A DNA stretch of 64,000 bases from Aquabacter sp. L1I39 (GCF_017742835.1 NZ_CP072392.1:3619695-3683694), one strand, 5' to 3'; positions 25,994 to 37,136 are shown, counted from the first letter of the stretch. Numbers and translations are program-made. Notes: a model not told the origin generated them from the letters alone.

Positions 25994-26931
25994 GTGAAAT
26001 GGACGACATCGAAGACCTGCCGGCCGCGCCGGACCCCACCCGCTGTGGCTTCGTCGCGCTGCTGGGCGCGCCCAATGCGGGAAAATCCACGCTGACCAAT
26101 GCCTTGGTCGGCACCAAGGTTTCCATCGTCTCGCACAAGGTGCAGACCACCCGGGCCATCGTGCGCGGCATCCTGATTGATGGCGCCGCGCAGGTGATCC
26201 TGGTGGACACGCCCGGCATCTTCTCGCCCAAGCGGCGGCTCGAGCGGGCGATGGTTTCCACCGCCTGGACCAGCGCCTCGGATGCGGATCTTGTTGCTCT
26301 CCTGGTGGATGCCAAGCGCGGCCTCGATGAGGACGTGGAAGCCATTCTGAGGTCGCTCGGCGAAGTGCGCCGTCCGCGCGCCTTGATTCTCAACAAGATT
26401 GACCTCATTCGCCGCGATACCTTGCTGGCGCTTGTGGCGGAGCTGACCGGACGCCTGTCCTTCGACAAGGTGTTCATGGTCTCCGCCCTCACTGGCGACG
26501 GAGTCGAGGATGTGAAGAGCTGGTTCGCCGGCTCCGTGCCCTTTGGTCCCTGGCTCTATCCGGAAGACCAGATCACCGATGCCCCCATGCGTATGCTGGC
26601 GGCGGAGATCACGCGCGAGAAGATGTTCCTGCGCTTGCATGACGAACTGCCCTACCGCTCCACCGTGGAAACGGAAAGCTGGAAGCAGTTGCGTGACGGC
26701 TCGGTCCGCATCGAGCAGACCATCTATGTGGAACGCGAAAGCCAGCGCAAGATCGTGCTGGGCAAGGGTGGCAGCGCCATCAAGACCATCTCATCGGAAG
26801 CCCGCGCTGAGATATCTGAGATCGTCGAGGCGCCGGTCCACCTGTTCCTGTTCGTGAAGGTGCGGGAGAATTGGGCCGATGACCCCGAGCGCTATCGCGA
26901 GATGGGGCTGGAATTTCCCAGGGGCGAATAA
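25990..26931 (+). CDS. era: GTPase Era
   Basis: A 313-residue GTPase that assists 16S rRNA maturation and 30S assembly. G1 is GAPNAGKSTL, G3 is DTPGI and G4 is NKIDL; the C-terminal KH domain carries IVLGKGGSAIKTI. A short acidic N-terminal extension (about 15 residues) precedes the G domain. It overlaps rnc by four bases; recO follows 18 bases later. Confidence 0.97.
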   Translation: MSEMDDIEDLPAAPDPTRCGFVALLGAPNAGKSTLTNALVGTKVSIVSHKVQTTRAIVRGILIDGAAQVILVDTPGIFSPKRRLERAMVSTAWTSASDADLVALLVDAKRGLDEDVEAILRSLGEVRRPRALILNKIDLIRRDTLLALVAELTGRLSFDKVFMVSALTGDGVEDVKSWFAGSVPFGPWLYPEDQITDAPMRMLAAEITREKMFLRLHDELPYRSTVETESWKQLRDGSVRIEQTIYVERESQRKIVLGKGGSAIKTISSEARAEISEIVEAPVHLFLFVKVRENWADDPERYREMGLEFPRGE

Positions 26932-26949
26932 CGGGGACTTGACGCTGCC

Positions 26950-27678
26950 GTGGAATGGATCGACGAGGGCATTGTCATCGGCGTGCGGCGGCACGGTGAG
27001 AACAATGCCGTCGTTGAACTGATGACGCAGGCGCGGGGCCGGCATCTGGGCCTTGTGCGCGGCGGGTTCTCCCGCCGACAGGCGCCTGTGCTGCAACCAG
27101 GCAACAAGGTGCGGGCGGTGTGGCGCGCGCGGGTGCCCGAGCAATTGGGCCTCTTCAGCCTGGAACCCGTGGAGGAGCGGGCGGGGCGGCTGATGGAGGC
27201 GGCCCATGGAGCGTTCGGCGTCACCTATATGGGCACCCTGCTGCACCTCCTGCCCGAGCGCGACCCCCATCCTGGCCTTTATGGTGTGCTGGACGCCATC
27301 TTGGATGCCTTCACCGAGCCCCTGGCCGCCGGCGAACTGCTGGCGCGGTTCGAACTGGCAATGCTAGGTGAACTGGGCTTCGGCCTGGAACTGCAGAGCT
27401 GTGCGGCCACGGGGGGGAACAATAATCTGGTTTTTGTCTCGCCACGGACGGGCCGGGCCGTTTCCGAAGATGCGGGCGCGCCCTATGCTGACCTGCTTCT
27501 TCCACTGCCATCCTTCCTGGTGGGCTCCATCGTGCCGCCGTCGGTGGGTGATCTTGAGGATGCCTTCCGCCTGACCGAATACTTCCTCGCCCGACGGGTG
27601 TTCGAACCGCGCGGGTTGAGCGTTCCGGAAGCGCGATCAGGCTTCCTGTCGGCCCTGCGACGGGCAACATCGCGTTGA
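26950..27678 (+). CDS. recO: DNA repair protein RecO
   Basis: A 242-residue RecO, which loads RecA on SSB-coated single-stranded DNA with RecR. The OB-fold N-terminus reads MEWIDEGIVIGVRRHGENNAVVEL and the middle has PGNKVRAVWRARVPEQLG. The zinc region is reduced: one Cys in SCAATGG precedes LVFVSPRTGRAVS, as often in alphaproteobacteria. GTG start at 26950. It closes the conserved lepB-rnc-era-recO block. Confidence 0.93.
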   Translation: MEWIDEGIVIGVRRHGENNAVVELMTQARGRHLGLVRGGFSRRQAPVLQPGNKVRAVWRARVPEQLGLFSLEPVEERAGRLMEAAHGAFGVTYMGTLLHLLPERDPHPGLYGVLDAILDAFTEPLAAGELLARFELAMLGELGFGLELQSCAATGGNNNLVFVSPRTGRAVSEDAGAPYADLLLPLPSFLVGSIVPPSVGDLEDAFRLTEYFLARRVFEPRGLSVPEARSGFLSALRRATSR

Positions 27679-27689
27679 CTTGACGCCAT

Positions 27690-27717
27690 TCGGCCCGGAG
27701 CGGGAGCTGCGGGCCGA
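27690..27717. terminator. Hairpin after recO
   Basis: TCGGCCCG pairs with CGGGCCGA around a 12-base loop, 12 bases after the recO stop and between convergent genes. It lacks a T-run, so it is only a possible terminator. Confidence 0.35.
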
Positions 27718-27755
27718 TGCTGAAGCATGTTCTGGAAGCCTTAGCCTGACCTGCT

Positions 27756-28085
27756 TCAATAGAAGCGGCGGGGCGGCGGGGCGTAATAGTTGCCGTAACG
27801 CGGAGCGGGCCGGGGACCATAGCCATATCCGCGCGGCGGACCCACCCAGACGCGATTGCAACGCTGGACGACGACCGGCCGCCCATTCCACCAGGTGCGC
27901 ACGGGACGGCAGACGCGGCGCCATGCCACCTGCTCGGCGCTCACCCCCCCTCGAGCCATGCCGAGCGGTTGGGCGGCCGGAGCGGCGGGTGTCGCCGGGG
28001 TGAGCGGCATGGCCTGGGCCTGGCCGGCGAGCGAGACGATTCCCAGTGCCGCAGCCCCACAGCAAGCAACAACAAGACGTTTCAT
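27756..28085 (-). CDS. Small secreted protein, Pro/Tyr/Arg-rich
   Basis: A 109-residue protein with a clear signal peptide (KRLVVACCGAAALGIVSLAG followed by the AQA cleavage motif). The mature part holds WRRVCRPVRTWWNGRPVVVQ with two Cys (in CRPVR and QRCNR) that could form a disulfide, then a Gly/Tyr/Pro/Arg-rich tail ending in RRFY. The start has GAAGGAGAAGCTGAG upstream. Similar short exported proteins are common in Hyphomicrobiales; function unknown. It is divergent from parC. Confidence 0.8.
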   Translation of the reverse strand: MKRLVVACCGAAALGIVSLAGQAQAMPLTPATPAAPAAQPLGMARGGVSAEQVAWRRVCRPVRTWWNGRPVVVQRCNRVWVGPPRGYGYGPRPAPRYGNYYAPPPRRFY

Positions 28086-28228
28086 CTCAGCTTCTCCTTC
28101 GAAGCGATGTGGCGCACCGTTCGGTGCTGCTAATGAGTGTCTAAAGCCAAGATGTCGGTGATTTGTTCCATCTGAAGCACAAGTAAGATTTGTCGGAGGC
28201 GCCGATGTGGGCGAATTAACCATTTGTC

Positions 28229-28242
28229 TGAACGATCGTTCA
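28229..28242. promoter_or_regulatory. TGAACGATCGTTCA palindrome, TetR-type operator candidate
   Basis: A perfect 14-bp palindrome in the intergenic region between the divergent small secreted protein gene and parC, 124 bases upstream of the parC start codon. The form TGAACG-N2-CGTTCA is typical of TetR/AcrR-family operators. No TetR gene is in the window, so the regulator would act in trans. Confidence 0.45.
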
Positions 28243-28365
28243 CGCTCTGCTGCGGAACAGATACAGAGAGCCGACTTTACGGCAAAGTTGCGCTACCGCT
28301 GCGGCAACGTCGCGGTGTTCACATGGCGCCTTGTGTGTCGCTGTGGAGCGCGCTAGTCGAACCAC

Positions 28366-30603
28366 ATGGCCAAGCGCACTCCCCCGCCCAGCGAAGGTTC
28401 CATCGAGCCGGTCGCCCTCAAGACCGCCCTTGAGGAGCGTTACCTCGCCTATGCCCTGTCCACCATCATGCATCGGGCGCTTCCTGATGCGCGGGACGGG
28501 CTGAAGCCGGTGCACCGGCGCATCCTCCACGCCATGCGCCAGCTGAAGCTGGATCCGGGGACGGGCTTCAAGAAATGCGCCCGCGTGGTGGGCGACGTCA
28601 TCGGCAAGTTCCACCCCCATGGCGATCAGGCGGTCTATGACGCCCTCGTGCGTCTCGCCCAGGATTTCGCCCAGCGCTACCCGCTGGTGGATGGCCAGGG
28701 CAATTTCGGCAATGTGGACGGCGATAACGCGGCGGCCATGCGCTACACCGAAGCGCGCATGACTGAGACCGCCCGCCTGCTGCTCGATGGTATCGACGAG
28801 GACGCGGTGGATTTCCGGCCCACCTATGACGGCTCCGAGGAGGAGCCGGTGGTGCTGCCGGCGGCCTTCCCCAATCTCTTGGCCAATGGTTCGCAAGGCA
28901 TCGCGGTGGGCATGGCCACGTCCATCCCGCCGCACAATGCGGCCGAACTGCTGGACGCGGCCCTTTATCTGTTGGACCGGCCGGAGGCGCCCGCTTCCGA
29001 TCTGCTGCAATTCGTGCCCGGACCGGATTTCCCAACCGGCGGCGTGCTGGTGGAGGACCCCATCGGCGTCGCGGAGGCCTATGCCACCGGACGCGGCTCG
29101 TTTCGCGTGCGGGCGCGCTGGGAGCGCGAGGAAACCGGGCGCGGCACCTATCTCGTCGTGGTCACCGAGATTCCCTATGGCGTGCCCAAGTCGCGCCTGG
29201 TGGAGAAGATCGCCGAGCTTCTGACCGATAAGAAGCTGCCGCTGCTCGCCGACGTGCGCGATGAATCCGCCGAGGACATCCGTCTGGTGCTGGAGCCGCG
29301 GGCGCGCAATGTGGACCCGGAAGTGCTCATGGAAAGCCTGTTCAAGCTGACAGAGCTTGAGGCGCGCATTCCCCTGAACATGAACGTGCTGGTGCGCGGT
29401 CAGATCCCCAAGGTGCTCTCTTTGGCGGATGCCCTGCGCGAGTGGCTGGCCCATCGCCGGGATGTGCTGCTGCGCCGCTCGCGCCATCGGCTCGGCGAGA
29501 TCGCCCATCGTCTTGAAGTGCTGGCCGGCTATCTCGTCGCCTATCTCAACCTCGACGAGGTGATCCGTATCATCCGCGAGGAGGACGAGCCGAAGGCCGA
29601 GTTGATGCGGACCTTCTCGCTCTCCGACGTCCAGGCGGAAGCCATCCTCAACATGCGCCTGCGCTCCCTGCGCAAGCTGGAGGAGATGGAGATCCGCAAG
29701 GAGCATGACGCGTTGAGCCGCGAACAGGACCAGCTCAACAAGCTGGTGGCGTCCGAGTCTGCCCAGTGGAAGGCCATCGGTACCGAGATCCGCCAGACGC
29801 GCAAGACCTATGGACCCGATACCGAGATCGGCCGTCGCCGCACCAGCTTCGCCGCCGCCCCCGTGCTGCATGAGGACGCCTTCACAGAGGCTCTCGTGGA
29901 GCGTGAACCCATCACGGTCGTGGTGTCCCAGAAGGGCTGGATCCGCGCGTTGAAGGGCCACCAGGCGGATGTGACGGGTCTCCAGTTCAAGGGCGACGAC
30001 ACGCTCGCCCATGCCTTCTATGCGGAGACGACGTCCCGCCTCATGGTGGTGGCGACCAATGGACGCTTCTACACGCTGGAGGCGTCCAAGCTGCCTGGCG
30101 GGCGCGGCCATGGCGAGCCGCTGCGCCTGATGATCGACCTGGAGCAGGAGGCGGACATCGTGTCGGTGTTCGCCCATGTGGCAGGTCAGAGGCTTCTGGT
30201 GGCTTCAAAGGAAGGGCGCGGCTTCCTCGTCTCCTCCGACGAGTGCCTCGCCACGACGCGCAAGGGCAAGCAGGTGCTCACCGTGGACCTTCCTGACCGC
30301 ACCGCCGTGGTGGCCCCGGCCGTGGGCGATACGGTGGCGGTGATTGGTGACAACCGGAAGCTGCTCCTCTTCCCGCTCAACCAGGTTCCGGAAATGACCC
30401 GTGGCCGGGGCGTGCGGCTCCAACGCTACAAGGAGGGGGGGCTGTCCGACGCGAAAGTCTTCACCCGAGCCGAAGGGTTGACCTGGGAGGACACGTCGGG
30501 CCGCACCTGGACCGTCTCCGAACTGCTCGACTGGCAGGGCGAGCGCGCCTCGTCCGGGCGCCTGCCCCCCAAGGGCTTTCCCCGCAACAATCGCTTTGCC
30601 TGA
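28366..30603 (+). CDS. parC: DNA topoisomerase IV subunit A
   Basis: A 745-residue type IIA topoisomerase A subunit that decatenates chromosomes with ParE. The winged-helix domain has [11 protein letters not shown] and the catalytic Tyr127 in [11 protein letters not shown]; the C-terminal half is a degenerate beta-pinwheel without a GyrA-box. In the quinolone-pocket segment [14 protein letters not shown], Gln88 and Asp92 stand where E. coli ParC has Ser80 and Glu84. The start has only a weak ribosome-binding site. A ClC gene follows after 11 bases. Confidence 0.95.
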   Translation: MAKRTPPPSEGSIEPVALKTALEERYLAYALSTIMHRALPDARDGLKPVHRRILHAMRQLKLDPGTGFKKCARVVGDVIGKFHPHGDQAVYDALVRLAQDFAQRYPLVDGQGNFGNVDGDNAAAMRYTEARMTETARLLLDGIDEDAVDFRPTYDGSEEEPVVLPAAFPNLLANGSQGIAVGMATSIPPHNAAELLDAALYLLDRPEAPASDLLQFVPGPDFPTGGVLVEDPIGVAEAYATGRGSFRVRARWEREETGRGTYLVVVTEIPYGVPKSRLVEKIAELLTDKKLPLLADVRDESAEDIRLVLEPRARNVDPEVLMESLFKLTELEARIPLNMNVLVRGQIPKVLSLADALREWLAHRRDVLLRRSRHRLGEIAHRLEVLAGYLVAYLNLDEVIRIIREEDEPKAELMRTFSLSDVQAEAILNMRLRSLRKLEEMEIRKEHDALSREQDQLNKLVASESAQWKAIGTEIRQTRKTYGPDTEIGRRRTSFAAAPVLHEDAFTEALVEREPITVVVSQKGWIRALKGHQADVTGLQFKGDDTLAHAFYAETTSRLMVVATNGRFYTLEASKLPGGRGHGEPLRLMIDLEQEADIVSVFAHVAGQRLLVASKEGRGFLVSSDECLATTRKGKQVLTVDLPDRTAVVAPAVGDTVAVIGDNRKLLLFPLNQVPEMTRGRGVRLQRYKEGGLSDAKVFTRAEGLTWEDTSGRTWTVSELLDWQGERASSGRLPPKGFPRNNRFA

Positions 30604-30614
30604 GGCGAGAGGGA

Positions 30615-32393
30615 ATGGGCCGGATCTCTCGTGCCGATCTGAGCCCCCGCCGCGCCGTCGGCGCTGTCGGCGGGGCGGTGCACGCCATGGTGCGGACGCG
30701 GGAAGTCTTTCTGGTTCTGCTGGCCTGCATCGTCGGCGCGGTGGCTGGGATCGGCGTGACGGCCATGAGCCGTGGCGCTCATGAGATGCACAAGATCCTG
30801 TTCGGCGCCGGGCCGGAGGGCTTCCTCTCCGCCATGTCGGATCTCTCCCATCTCTATATGTACGCCATCCCCGCCGCCGGCGGCCTCGTGATCGGGCTTT
30901 ATTCCCTGGCCCTGAAGCGCCTGCGCCCGCGCCCCATCGTTGATCCGGTGGAGGCCAATGCGCTGGAAGGCGGGCGCATGTCGCTGCTGGACAGCTTCCT
31001 CCTGTCCGCCCAGACCATGCTGTGCAATGGCTTCGGTGCCTCCGTGGGCATGGAGGCCGGCTATACGCAGTGGGGCTCGGGATTTGGCTCTTTTCTCGGC
31101 CAGAAGCTGCGCATCAGCAGATCGGAAATGCGCATCCTGGTGGGGTGCGGGGCAGCGGCCGGCATTGCCGCCGCCTTTCATGCCCCGCTCACCGGCGCTT
31201 TCTACGCTTTTGAGCTCATCATCGGTGTCTATGCCATCCCCGCGGTGGCTCAGGTCATAGCGGCAGCCCTCGTGGGCTTTCTGGTGGCCCGTGAACTCGG
31301 CGCTGTGGGCACGCCGATCATCGTCCCGGAGGCGCGGGACGTGGTGCCGCTGGACTTCCTGCCCTACATCGCGCTCGGCCTAGTCGGTGCACTCCTTGCC
31401 ATCGCCATCATGCGGCTGATGACGCTGGTGGAGGCGGGCTTCGCACGGACTGGCCTGCCGGCGCCTCTGCGCCCGGTGGTAGGGGGCATGGGCGTCGGCC
31501 TCTTGGCCCTCTTTTCGCCCCAGGTGCTGGCGAGCGGCGAGGGGGCCATGCACATCCAGGTGGGCACGGGGGTGACGCTGGCCGTGCTGGGCGTCTTGGT
31601 GTTCAAGATCGCGGCGGCGGCGCTCTCGCTGGGCTCCGGTTTTCGCGGGGGCCTGTTCTCGGCGGCCTTGTTTATGGGGTCGTTGCTGGGGAAGCTGTTC
31701 GCCGTCGCCATCGGGGTGCTCGTGCCGTTCCTCGCCATCGACCCGGTGAGCTCCGCCGTCGTGGGCATGGCGGCGCTGGCGGTGGGGGTCGTGGGCGGCC
31801 CCTTCACCATGACCTTCCTAACCTTGGAGTCCACCGGAGACCTCGGCATATCCGGATTGGTGCTCACGGCCGCCATCGTCTGCTCGCTGGTGGTGCGCAA
31901 TGCTTTCGGGTTTTCGTTCACCACCTGGCGCATGCATGTGCGCGGCGAGACCATTCGCGGCGCGCACGATGTGGGCATGATCCGGTCGCTGACGGTACGC
32001 CAGGTGATGGAGGCCGAACCGGCCATCCTGTCCGCCGCCATGCCCCTCCAGGAGGCACGCACCATCCTGCGGGACCGCGGGCTGCTGGCCGCCGTATTGG
32101 TGGACGAGAACGGGCGCCAGCGCGGCGTCCTCCAGCGGGTGGATGCCTGGGCGGAGGGCGTCGATCCCCTGGGACCTGCCCATGCCCTCGCCAAGGGCGA
32201 AGACGAGGCGATCCGGCCGGACAGCCAGGTGCGCGAAGCCCTGTCCGCCTTCCGCCGGGCGGATGCCACACGCCTGCCCGTGGCCGATGAAGACGGACGG
32301 GTGGTGGGCCTGCTTGCCGAGGTGGGAGCCCTGCGCTCCTATGTCGGCGTGCTGGAGCGGGTGCGGCGCAGCCTTTCAGGCGACCGCTACTGA
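30615..32393 (+). CDS. ClC family chloride channel/transporter with C-terminal CBS pair
   Basis: A 592-residue membrane protein. Ten or more helices (residues 30-440) carry the ClC signatures GASVGMEAGYTQ (with the gating glutamate retained) and GSGFRGGLFSAALFMGS. The classical GSGIP motif is not evident in this frame (PIVDPVEANALEGGRM lies there). Residues 455-580 form two CBS domains (VRQVMEAEPAIL... and IRPDSQVREALSA...), which often bind adenine nucleotides and gate transport. Exchanger versus channel cannot be decided. GAGAGGGA precedes the ATG. Its stop is four bases from the convergent marC stop. Confidence 0.9.
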   Translation: MGRISRADLSPRRAVGAVGGAVHAMVRTREVFLVLLACIVGAVAGIGVTAMSRGAHEMHKILFGAGPEGFLSAMSDLSHLYMYAIPAAGGLVIGLYSLALKRLRPRPIVDPVEANALEGGRMSLLDSFLLSAQTMLCNGFGASVGMEAGYTQWGSGFGSFLGQKLRISRSEMRILVGCGAAAGIAAAFHAPLTGAFYAFELIIGVYAIPAVAQVIAAALVGFLVARELGAVGTPIIVPEARDVVPLDFLPYIALGLVGALLAIAIMRLMTLVEAGFARTGLPAPLRPVVGGMGVGLLALFSPQVLASGEGAMHIQVGTGVTLAVLGVLVFKIAAAALSLGSGFRGGLFSAALFMGSLLGKLFAVAIGVLVPFLAIDPVSSAVVGMAALAVGVVGGPFTMTFLTLESTGDLGISGLVLTAAIVCSLVVRNAFGFSFTTWRMHVRGETIRGAHDVGMIRSLTVRQVMEAEPAILSAAMPLQEARTILRDRGLLAAVLVDENGRQRGVLQRVDAWAEGVDPLGPAHALAKGEDEAIRPDSQVREALSAFRRADATRLPVADEDGRVVGLLAEVGALRSYVGVLERVRRSLSGDRY

Positions 32394-32397
32394 CCGC

Positions 32398-33072
32398 TCA
32401 CGGGTGAGCGAGGCTGTCGATCAGCTGGGCAATTCCGGTCCACATGATCTGCAGCCCGATGCATAGCAGGATGAAAGCGAACAGCCGCACCAGGATGTTG
32501 GTGCCGTTGCGCCCGAGGATCCGCTCAATGTCGCCCGCATAACGGTAGGCGACGAAAATGCTCGCCCCGATGGCCATCAGGCCCGCCAGTGCGGCGAGCA
32601 CATGCAGGCCCAGTCCTGCCCAGCTCTCTCCGCTGGTGTCCACCCCCTGCGTGCCCAGCGCGATGGCAGTCGCGATCGAGCCGGGGCCGACCGTGAGCGG
32701 CATGGTGAGGGGATAGAAGGCCTTGTCCACGAAGGCGGTGGCATCGATCTCTTCTGGCTTGGCGACGGTGCGGTCGGTACTGGCTTCGCCCTGGTGGAGC
32801 AATTGCCAGCCCACCACGGTCACCACCAGGCCGCCTGCCACCCGCAGCACCGGCAGGCTCACCCCAAAGAAGGTGAGCACGTGGGAGCCCACTGCCATGG
32901 AGGCCACCAGCAGGATGAAGCCATAGAGCGCCACCTTGGTGGCCACCTGGGCGCGCACCTTGTCGGGCGCGCCGCGCATCATTTCATAGAAGATGGGCGC
33001 TCCGCCCAGCGGGTTGACCACCGGGAAAAGGCCGGCAAAGACGGCCAGGAAGATGTTCAGGTATGTGGTCAT
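32398..33072 (-). CDS. MarC family (UPF0056) integral membrane protein
   Basis: A 224-residue six-helix membrane protein. The first helix contains LFPVVNPLGGAPIF and the middle DKAFYPLTMPLTVGPGSIA, both signatures of MarC/YchE. The family has no established transport function and is not responsible for multiple antibiotic resistance despite its name. The gene is convergent with clc. Confidence 0.92.
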   Translation of the reverse strand: MTTYLNIFLAVFAGLFPVVNPLGGAPIFYEMMRGAPDKVRAQVATKVALYGFILLVASMAVGSHVLTFFGVSLPVLRVAGGLVVTVVGWQLLHQGEASTDRTVAKPEEIDATAFVDKAFYPLTMPLTVGPGSIATAIALGTQGVDTSGESWAGLGLHVLAALAGLMAIGASIFVAYRYAGDIERILGRNGTNILVRLFAFILLCIGLQIMWTGIAQLIDSLAHP

Positions 33073-33129
33073 GATGCCCCATCCGGTCTCCCCTTGCGAG
33101 GGCCAGCCCGGATCCCCCCAGACGCGCTG

Positions 33130-33885
33130 TTACTCTTCCCCCTCGAACCGCTCCCACCCCTGCGGGGACAGCCGCTCCTGGGGAATGAAGCGGCTCTTAT
33201 AGCTCATCTTGCGGGAGCCTCTCACCCAATAGCCAAGATAGACATAGGGCAGGTCCATGGCGCGCGCCCGCGCGATATGATCGAGGATCAGGAAGGTGCC
33301 CAGCGAGCGCTTGGGAATGTTGGGGTTGTAGAAGGAATAGACCATGGACAGCCCATCGGAGAGGATGTCCGTGAGCGCCACGGCGAACAGGTCGCCGGTG
33401 CCCTTGCCATTGATGCGAGTGTCGGGACCCCTGCGGCGATATTCGATCAGCCGGGTCTGGACATGCGTGTCCTCGACCATCATCGCATAGTCGAGCACGT
33501 TCATGTCCGCCATGCCGCCCGATCCGTGGCGGGTGGAGACATAGGCGCGGAAGAGAGAATATTGCTCGGACGTCGGCGTCGGCTGCCGCAACGTGCCCAC
33601 AAGGTCCTCATTGTCGGCCGCAACGCGGCGGAAGCCGCGCGTTTCCTTGAAATCGGCCACACAGATGCGCACCGACACGCAGGCCCGGCAACCTTCGCAG
33701 GCCGGGCGATAGGCGATGGACTGGCTGCGGCGGAAGCCACCCTGGGTAAGCACGTCGTTGAGCGCAGTGGCGCGTTCACCCACCAGATGGGTGAACACCT
33801 TCCGCTCCTCTCGGCCCGGCAGATAGGGGCAGGGGGAGGGGGCCGTCAGATAGAATTGCGGCGTGTCACGCGAGTGCTCGGTCAC
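33130..33885 (-). CDS. bpt: Aspartate/glutamate leucyl- or arginyl-tRNA-protein transferase
   Basis: A 251-residue N-end-rule aminoacyltransferase that adds leucine or arginine from tRNA to N-terminal Asp/Glu, marking proteins for ClpAP. The opening [20 protein letters not shown], the Cys-rich segment [16 protein letters not shown], and [18 protein letters not shown] are diagnostic of the Bpt/Ate type. An RDD-family gene lies 75 bases upstream on the same strand, an arrangement I recall from other Hyphomicrobiales. Confidence 0.95.
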   Translation of the reverse strand: MTEHSRDTPQFYLTAPSPCPYLPGREERKVFTHLVGERATALNDVLTQGGFRRSQSIAYRPACEGCRACVSVRICVADFKETRGFRRVAADNEDLVGTLRQPTPTSEQYSLFRAYVSTRHGSGGMADMNVLDYAMMVEDTHVQTRLIEYRRRGPDTRINGKGTGDLFAVALTDILSDGLSMVYSFYNPNIPKRSLGTFLILDHIARARAMDLPYVYLGYWVRGSRKMSYKSRFIPQERLSPQGWERFEGEE

Positions 33886-33960
33886 GGCCCTGTCACCACT
33901 TGGAGCGACAGCATCGCTCCAGCCGACGAGTCGGTCAAAGGTTTCCTCTGGGAAGGCGAA

Positions 33961-34503
33961 TCAAAAACGGGTGCGCCGAAGCAGTGCAGCGCGCGTCTCA
34001 TTGTTCACCACAACCGTCCCCAGTACGAAATCGTGCAGCAGACGGCGGCGCCCATTGAACAACGCCACCAGCAGCACAAAGGGCGTGAGGAAGCTGACGG
34101 ACACCCAGTACAGCACGACATGTGCCGCGCCGAGCAGGCTGTAGCAGGGGGCGCCCGTGATGGTGCGCATTTCCAGGTCCATCAGCCGCATGCCCAATGT
34201 CGCCGAGGCGGGCGAACCAAGCGTGATGGCGTTGTAACAGATAGCCCAGATGACGAAGGCCGGAGACACGAGCGGAAACAGCATCCAGCCAAGGCTCAGC
34301 GTCACAATGCCGAACACGAAAATGAACAAAGTGAGCAGCACGATGGGTCCGATGATCATGGTCGCATCCACCAGGAATGCCACCATGCGTCGGGAGAGCA
34401 CGCCCTCGAAATATTCCGGCGTCGTGACCGGGTCATAGGCCTGCGCCTGGTCGCCAGTCGTGCCTCCGACCCAGTCGCTGCCGCCCGGGGGTGTATACCT
34501 CAT
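33961..34503 (-). CDS. RDD family membrane protein
   Basis: A 180-residue protein with three to four transmembrane helices. The family's opening motif reads FEGVLSRRMVAFLVDATMI, and the mid-region SPASATLGMRLMDLEM and the closing RRRLLHDFVLGTVVV (the usual 'LHD' motif) are conserved. GAGGAGCG precedes the ATG. Some RDD proteins are linked to Na+(Li+,K+)/H+ antiport; no role is known here. Same strand as bpt. Confidence 0.9.
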   Translation of the reverse strand: MRYTPPGGSDWVGGTTGDQAQAYDPVTTPEYFEGVLSRRMVAFLVDATMIIGPIVLLTLFIFVFGIVTLSLGWMLFPLVSPAFVIWAICYNAITLGSPASATLGMRLMDLEMRTITGAPCYSLLGAAHVVLYWVSVSFLTPFVLLVALFNGRRRLLHDFVLGTVVVNNETRAALLRRTRF

Positions 34504-34615
34504 CGCTCCTCAACTCCTGGTCGGGCTGCGGCCGAAGGACCTCTTATGCCCGCGGGCAGCCTTCTGCCCGCTGACCTAACGTGGTGCTGGCAGGGCGCGC
34601 CTGCAAGGAGGGGTG

Positions 34616-35881
34616 CTACCAGTCGGCCCCGCCGGCCCCGAGCCGCTGCACCGGCAGGCCCTCGGCTTCCAGCGCTTTGTGGATGAGGTCCGCATGGGCC
34701 TGGTCGCGGGTCTCCACGGTGAGATCGAGGCGGGTGCCCTTGGCGGGCACGTCGAGGAAGGTGCGGCGATGGTGCACCTCCAGGATGTTGGCGCCGAGCC
34801 GTCCCAGAAGCGTGGAGATGCGCCCCAGCATGCCCGGCCGGTCCAGGATAGTGAGCCGGAAAGACACGATGCGGTGCTCGCGCTCCAGCTCACGCATCAT
34901 GATGCCGGCGAGCACGCGGGGGTCGATATTGGCCCCGGAAAGCACGAGGCCCACCCGCCTGCCCCGATAGCGGTCCGGGTCGGTGAGGATGGCGGCAAGA
35001 CCGGCAGCACCGGCGCCTTCAGTCACGGTCTTCTGAAGAATGAGCAGCGCGTTGACGGCCCGCTCCAGGGCGGATTCCTCCACCAGCTCGATGCGGTCCA
35101 CCAGCTGCGCCACGATGGTGGAGGTCAAGGATCCGACATTGCGCACCGCAATGCCTTCCGCCAGCGTCGGCCCACCGCATTCGCGGGGCTGGCCCGTGCG
35201 CAGCGACCACATGGCCGGATAGAGCGCCGCCTCCACGCCGACCACCTCTGTGGCGGGGGAATGCCCCTTCACCGCGAGCGCCACGCCCGAGATGAGCCCA
35301 CCGCCCCCCACCGGCACGAGAATGGTATCGAAGGCCGGCCCATCCTCGATCATCTCCAAGGCGACGCTGCCCTGGCCGGCGATCACGTCAGGATCGTCAT
35401 AGGGGTGGACGAAGATCCGCCCCTCGGAGGCGGCAATGCGTGCTGCCTCTTCCGCTGCCTCTCCCACACCCTCGCCATAGAGCACAACGCGCGCGCCGAA
35501 GCCCTCGGTGGCCAGCACCTTCACCTGGGGCGTCGTTTCCGGCATGACGATGGTGGTGGAAATGCCGAGCCGGGTGCCGTGATAAGCCACCGCCTGGGCA
35601 TGATTTCCCGCGGACATGGCCACCACGCCCCGCCGCGCCTCGTCCGCCGAGAGGCGGGCGAGCTTCACCACGGCGCCGCGCTCCTTGAAGGAGGCGGTAA
35701 CCTGGAAGTTCTCGAACTTCACCCACACGTCAGCCCCGGTGAGCTGGGACAGGCGCGGGGCATGCAGGGTCGGCGTGCGCATGACCGCTGCCGAGACGAT
35801 GGCACGCGCGCCTTCCACGTCCGCGAGCGTGACGGGCAGGGGAGGGACGGCCAGCGGCCGCGCGGACGATTCAAGGCGCAT
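34616..35881 (-). CDS. ilvA: Threonine ammonia-lyase (threonine dehydratase)
   Basis: A 421-residue PLP enzyme deaminating threonine to 2-oxobutanoate. The Schiff-base Lys is in FQVTASFKERGA, the phosphate-binding loop is VPVGGGGLIS, and AMSAGNHAQAVAYHG is conserved. A single C-terminal ACT domain (about residues 345-420, starting ILDRPGMLGRISTLL) could allow amino-acid feedback. The single ACT and the length fit the short 'catabolic-like' clade used for isoleucine synthesis in many alphaproteobacteria. It lies 22 bases downstream of hemB. Confidence 0.92.
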   Translation of the reverse strand: MRLESSARPLAVPPLPVTLADVEGARAIVSAAVMRTPTLHAPRLSQLTGADVWVKFENFQVTASFKERGAVVKLARLSADEARRGVVAMSAGNHAQAVAYHGTRLGISTTIVMPETTPQVKVLATEGFGARVVLYGEGVGEAAEEAARIAASEGRIFVHPYDDPDVIAGQGSVALEMIEDGPAFDTILVPVGGGGLISGVALAVKGHSPATEVVGVEAALYPAMWSLRTGQPRECGGPTLAEGIAVRNVGSLTSTIVAQLVDRIELVEESALERAVNALLILQKTVTEGAGAAGLAAILTDPDRYRGRRVGLVLSGANIDPRVLAGIMMRELEREHRIVSFRLTILDRPGMLGRISTLLGRLGANILEVHHRRTFLDVPAKGTRLDLTVETRDQAHADLIHKALEAEGLPVQRLGAGGADW

Positions 35882-35903
35882 GGAAGGCAGATCCGGCGGG
35901 GCG

Positions 35904-37001
<1,098 letters not shown>

Positions 37002-37136
37002 TTATAGACCCAGGATGGGGCCTGCGCGAGCATTCCCGCGACGCCGGGCGGCGTTGACGCTGGTGCATGGGCCGTCTAACCCTCCCGAGCCGCCCGCCCG
37101 GCGGCGTTGGATCGAGCCGTCCCTCCAGGAGCTGCC

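Noticed and set aside
28135..28160. Weak EcfG-like site on the minus strand before the small secreted protein gene
   Set aside because: GGAAC is present but the -10 reads GCTT in place of CGTT, so it is not a full match.
33901..33921. Hairpin TGGAGCGA/TCGCTCCA between the RDD and bpt genes
   Set aside because: No T-run on either strand and co-directional genes on both sides; too short to call a terminator or repeat element.
34552..34571. Hairpin GCGGGCAG/CTGCCCGC after ilvA
   Set aside because: Well-formed stem but no T-run; expected by chance at this GC content.
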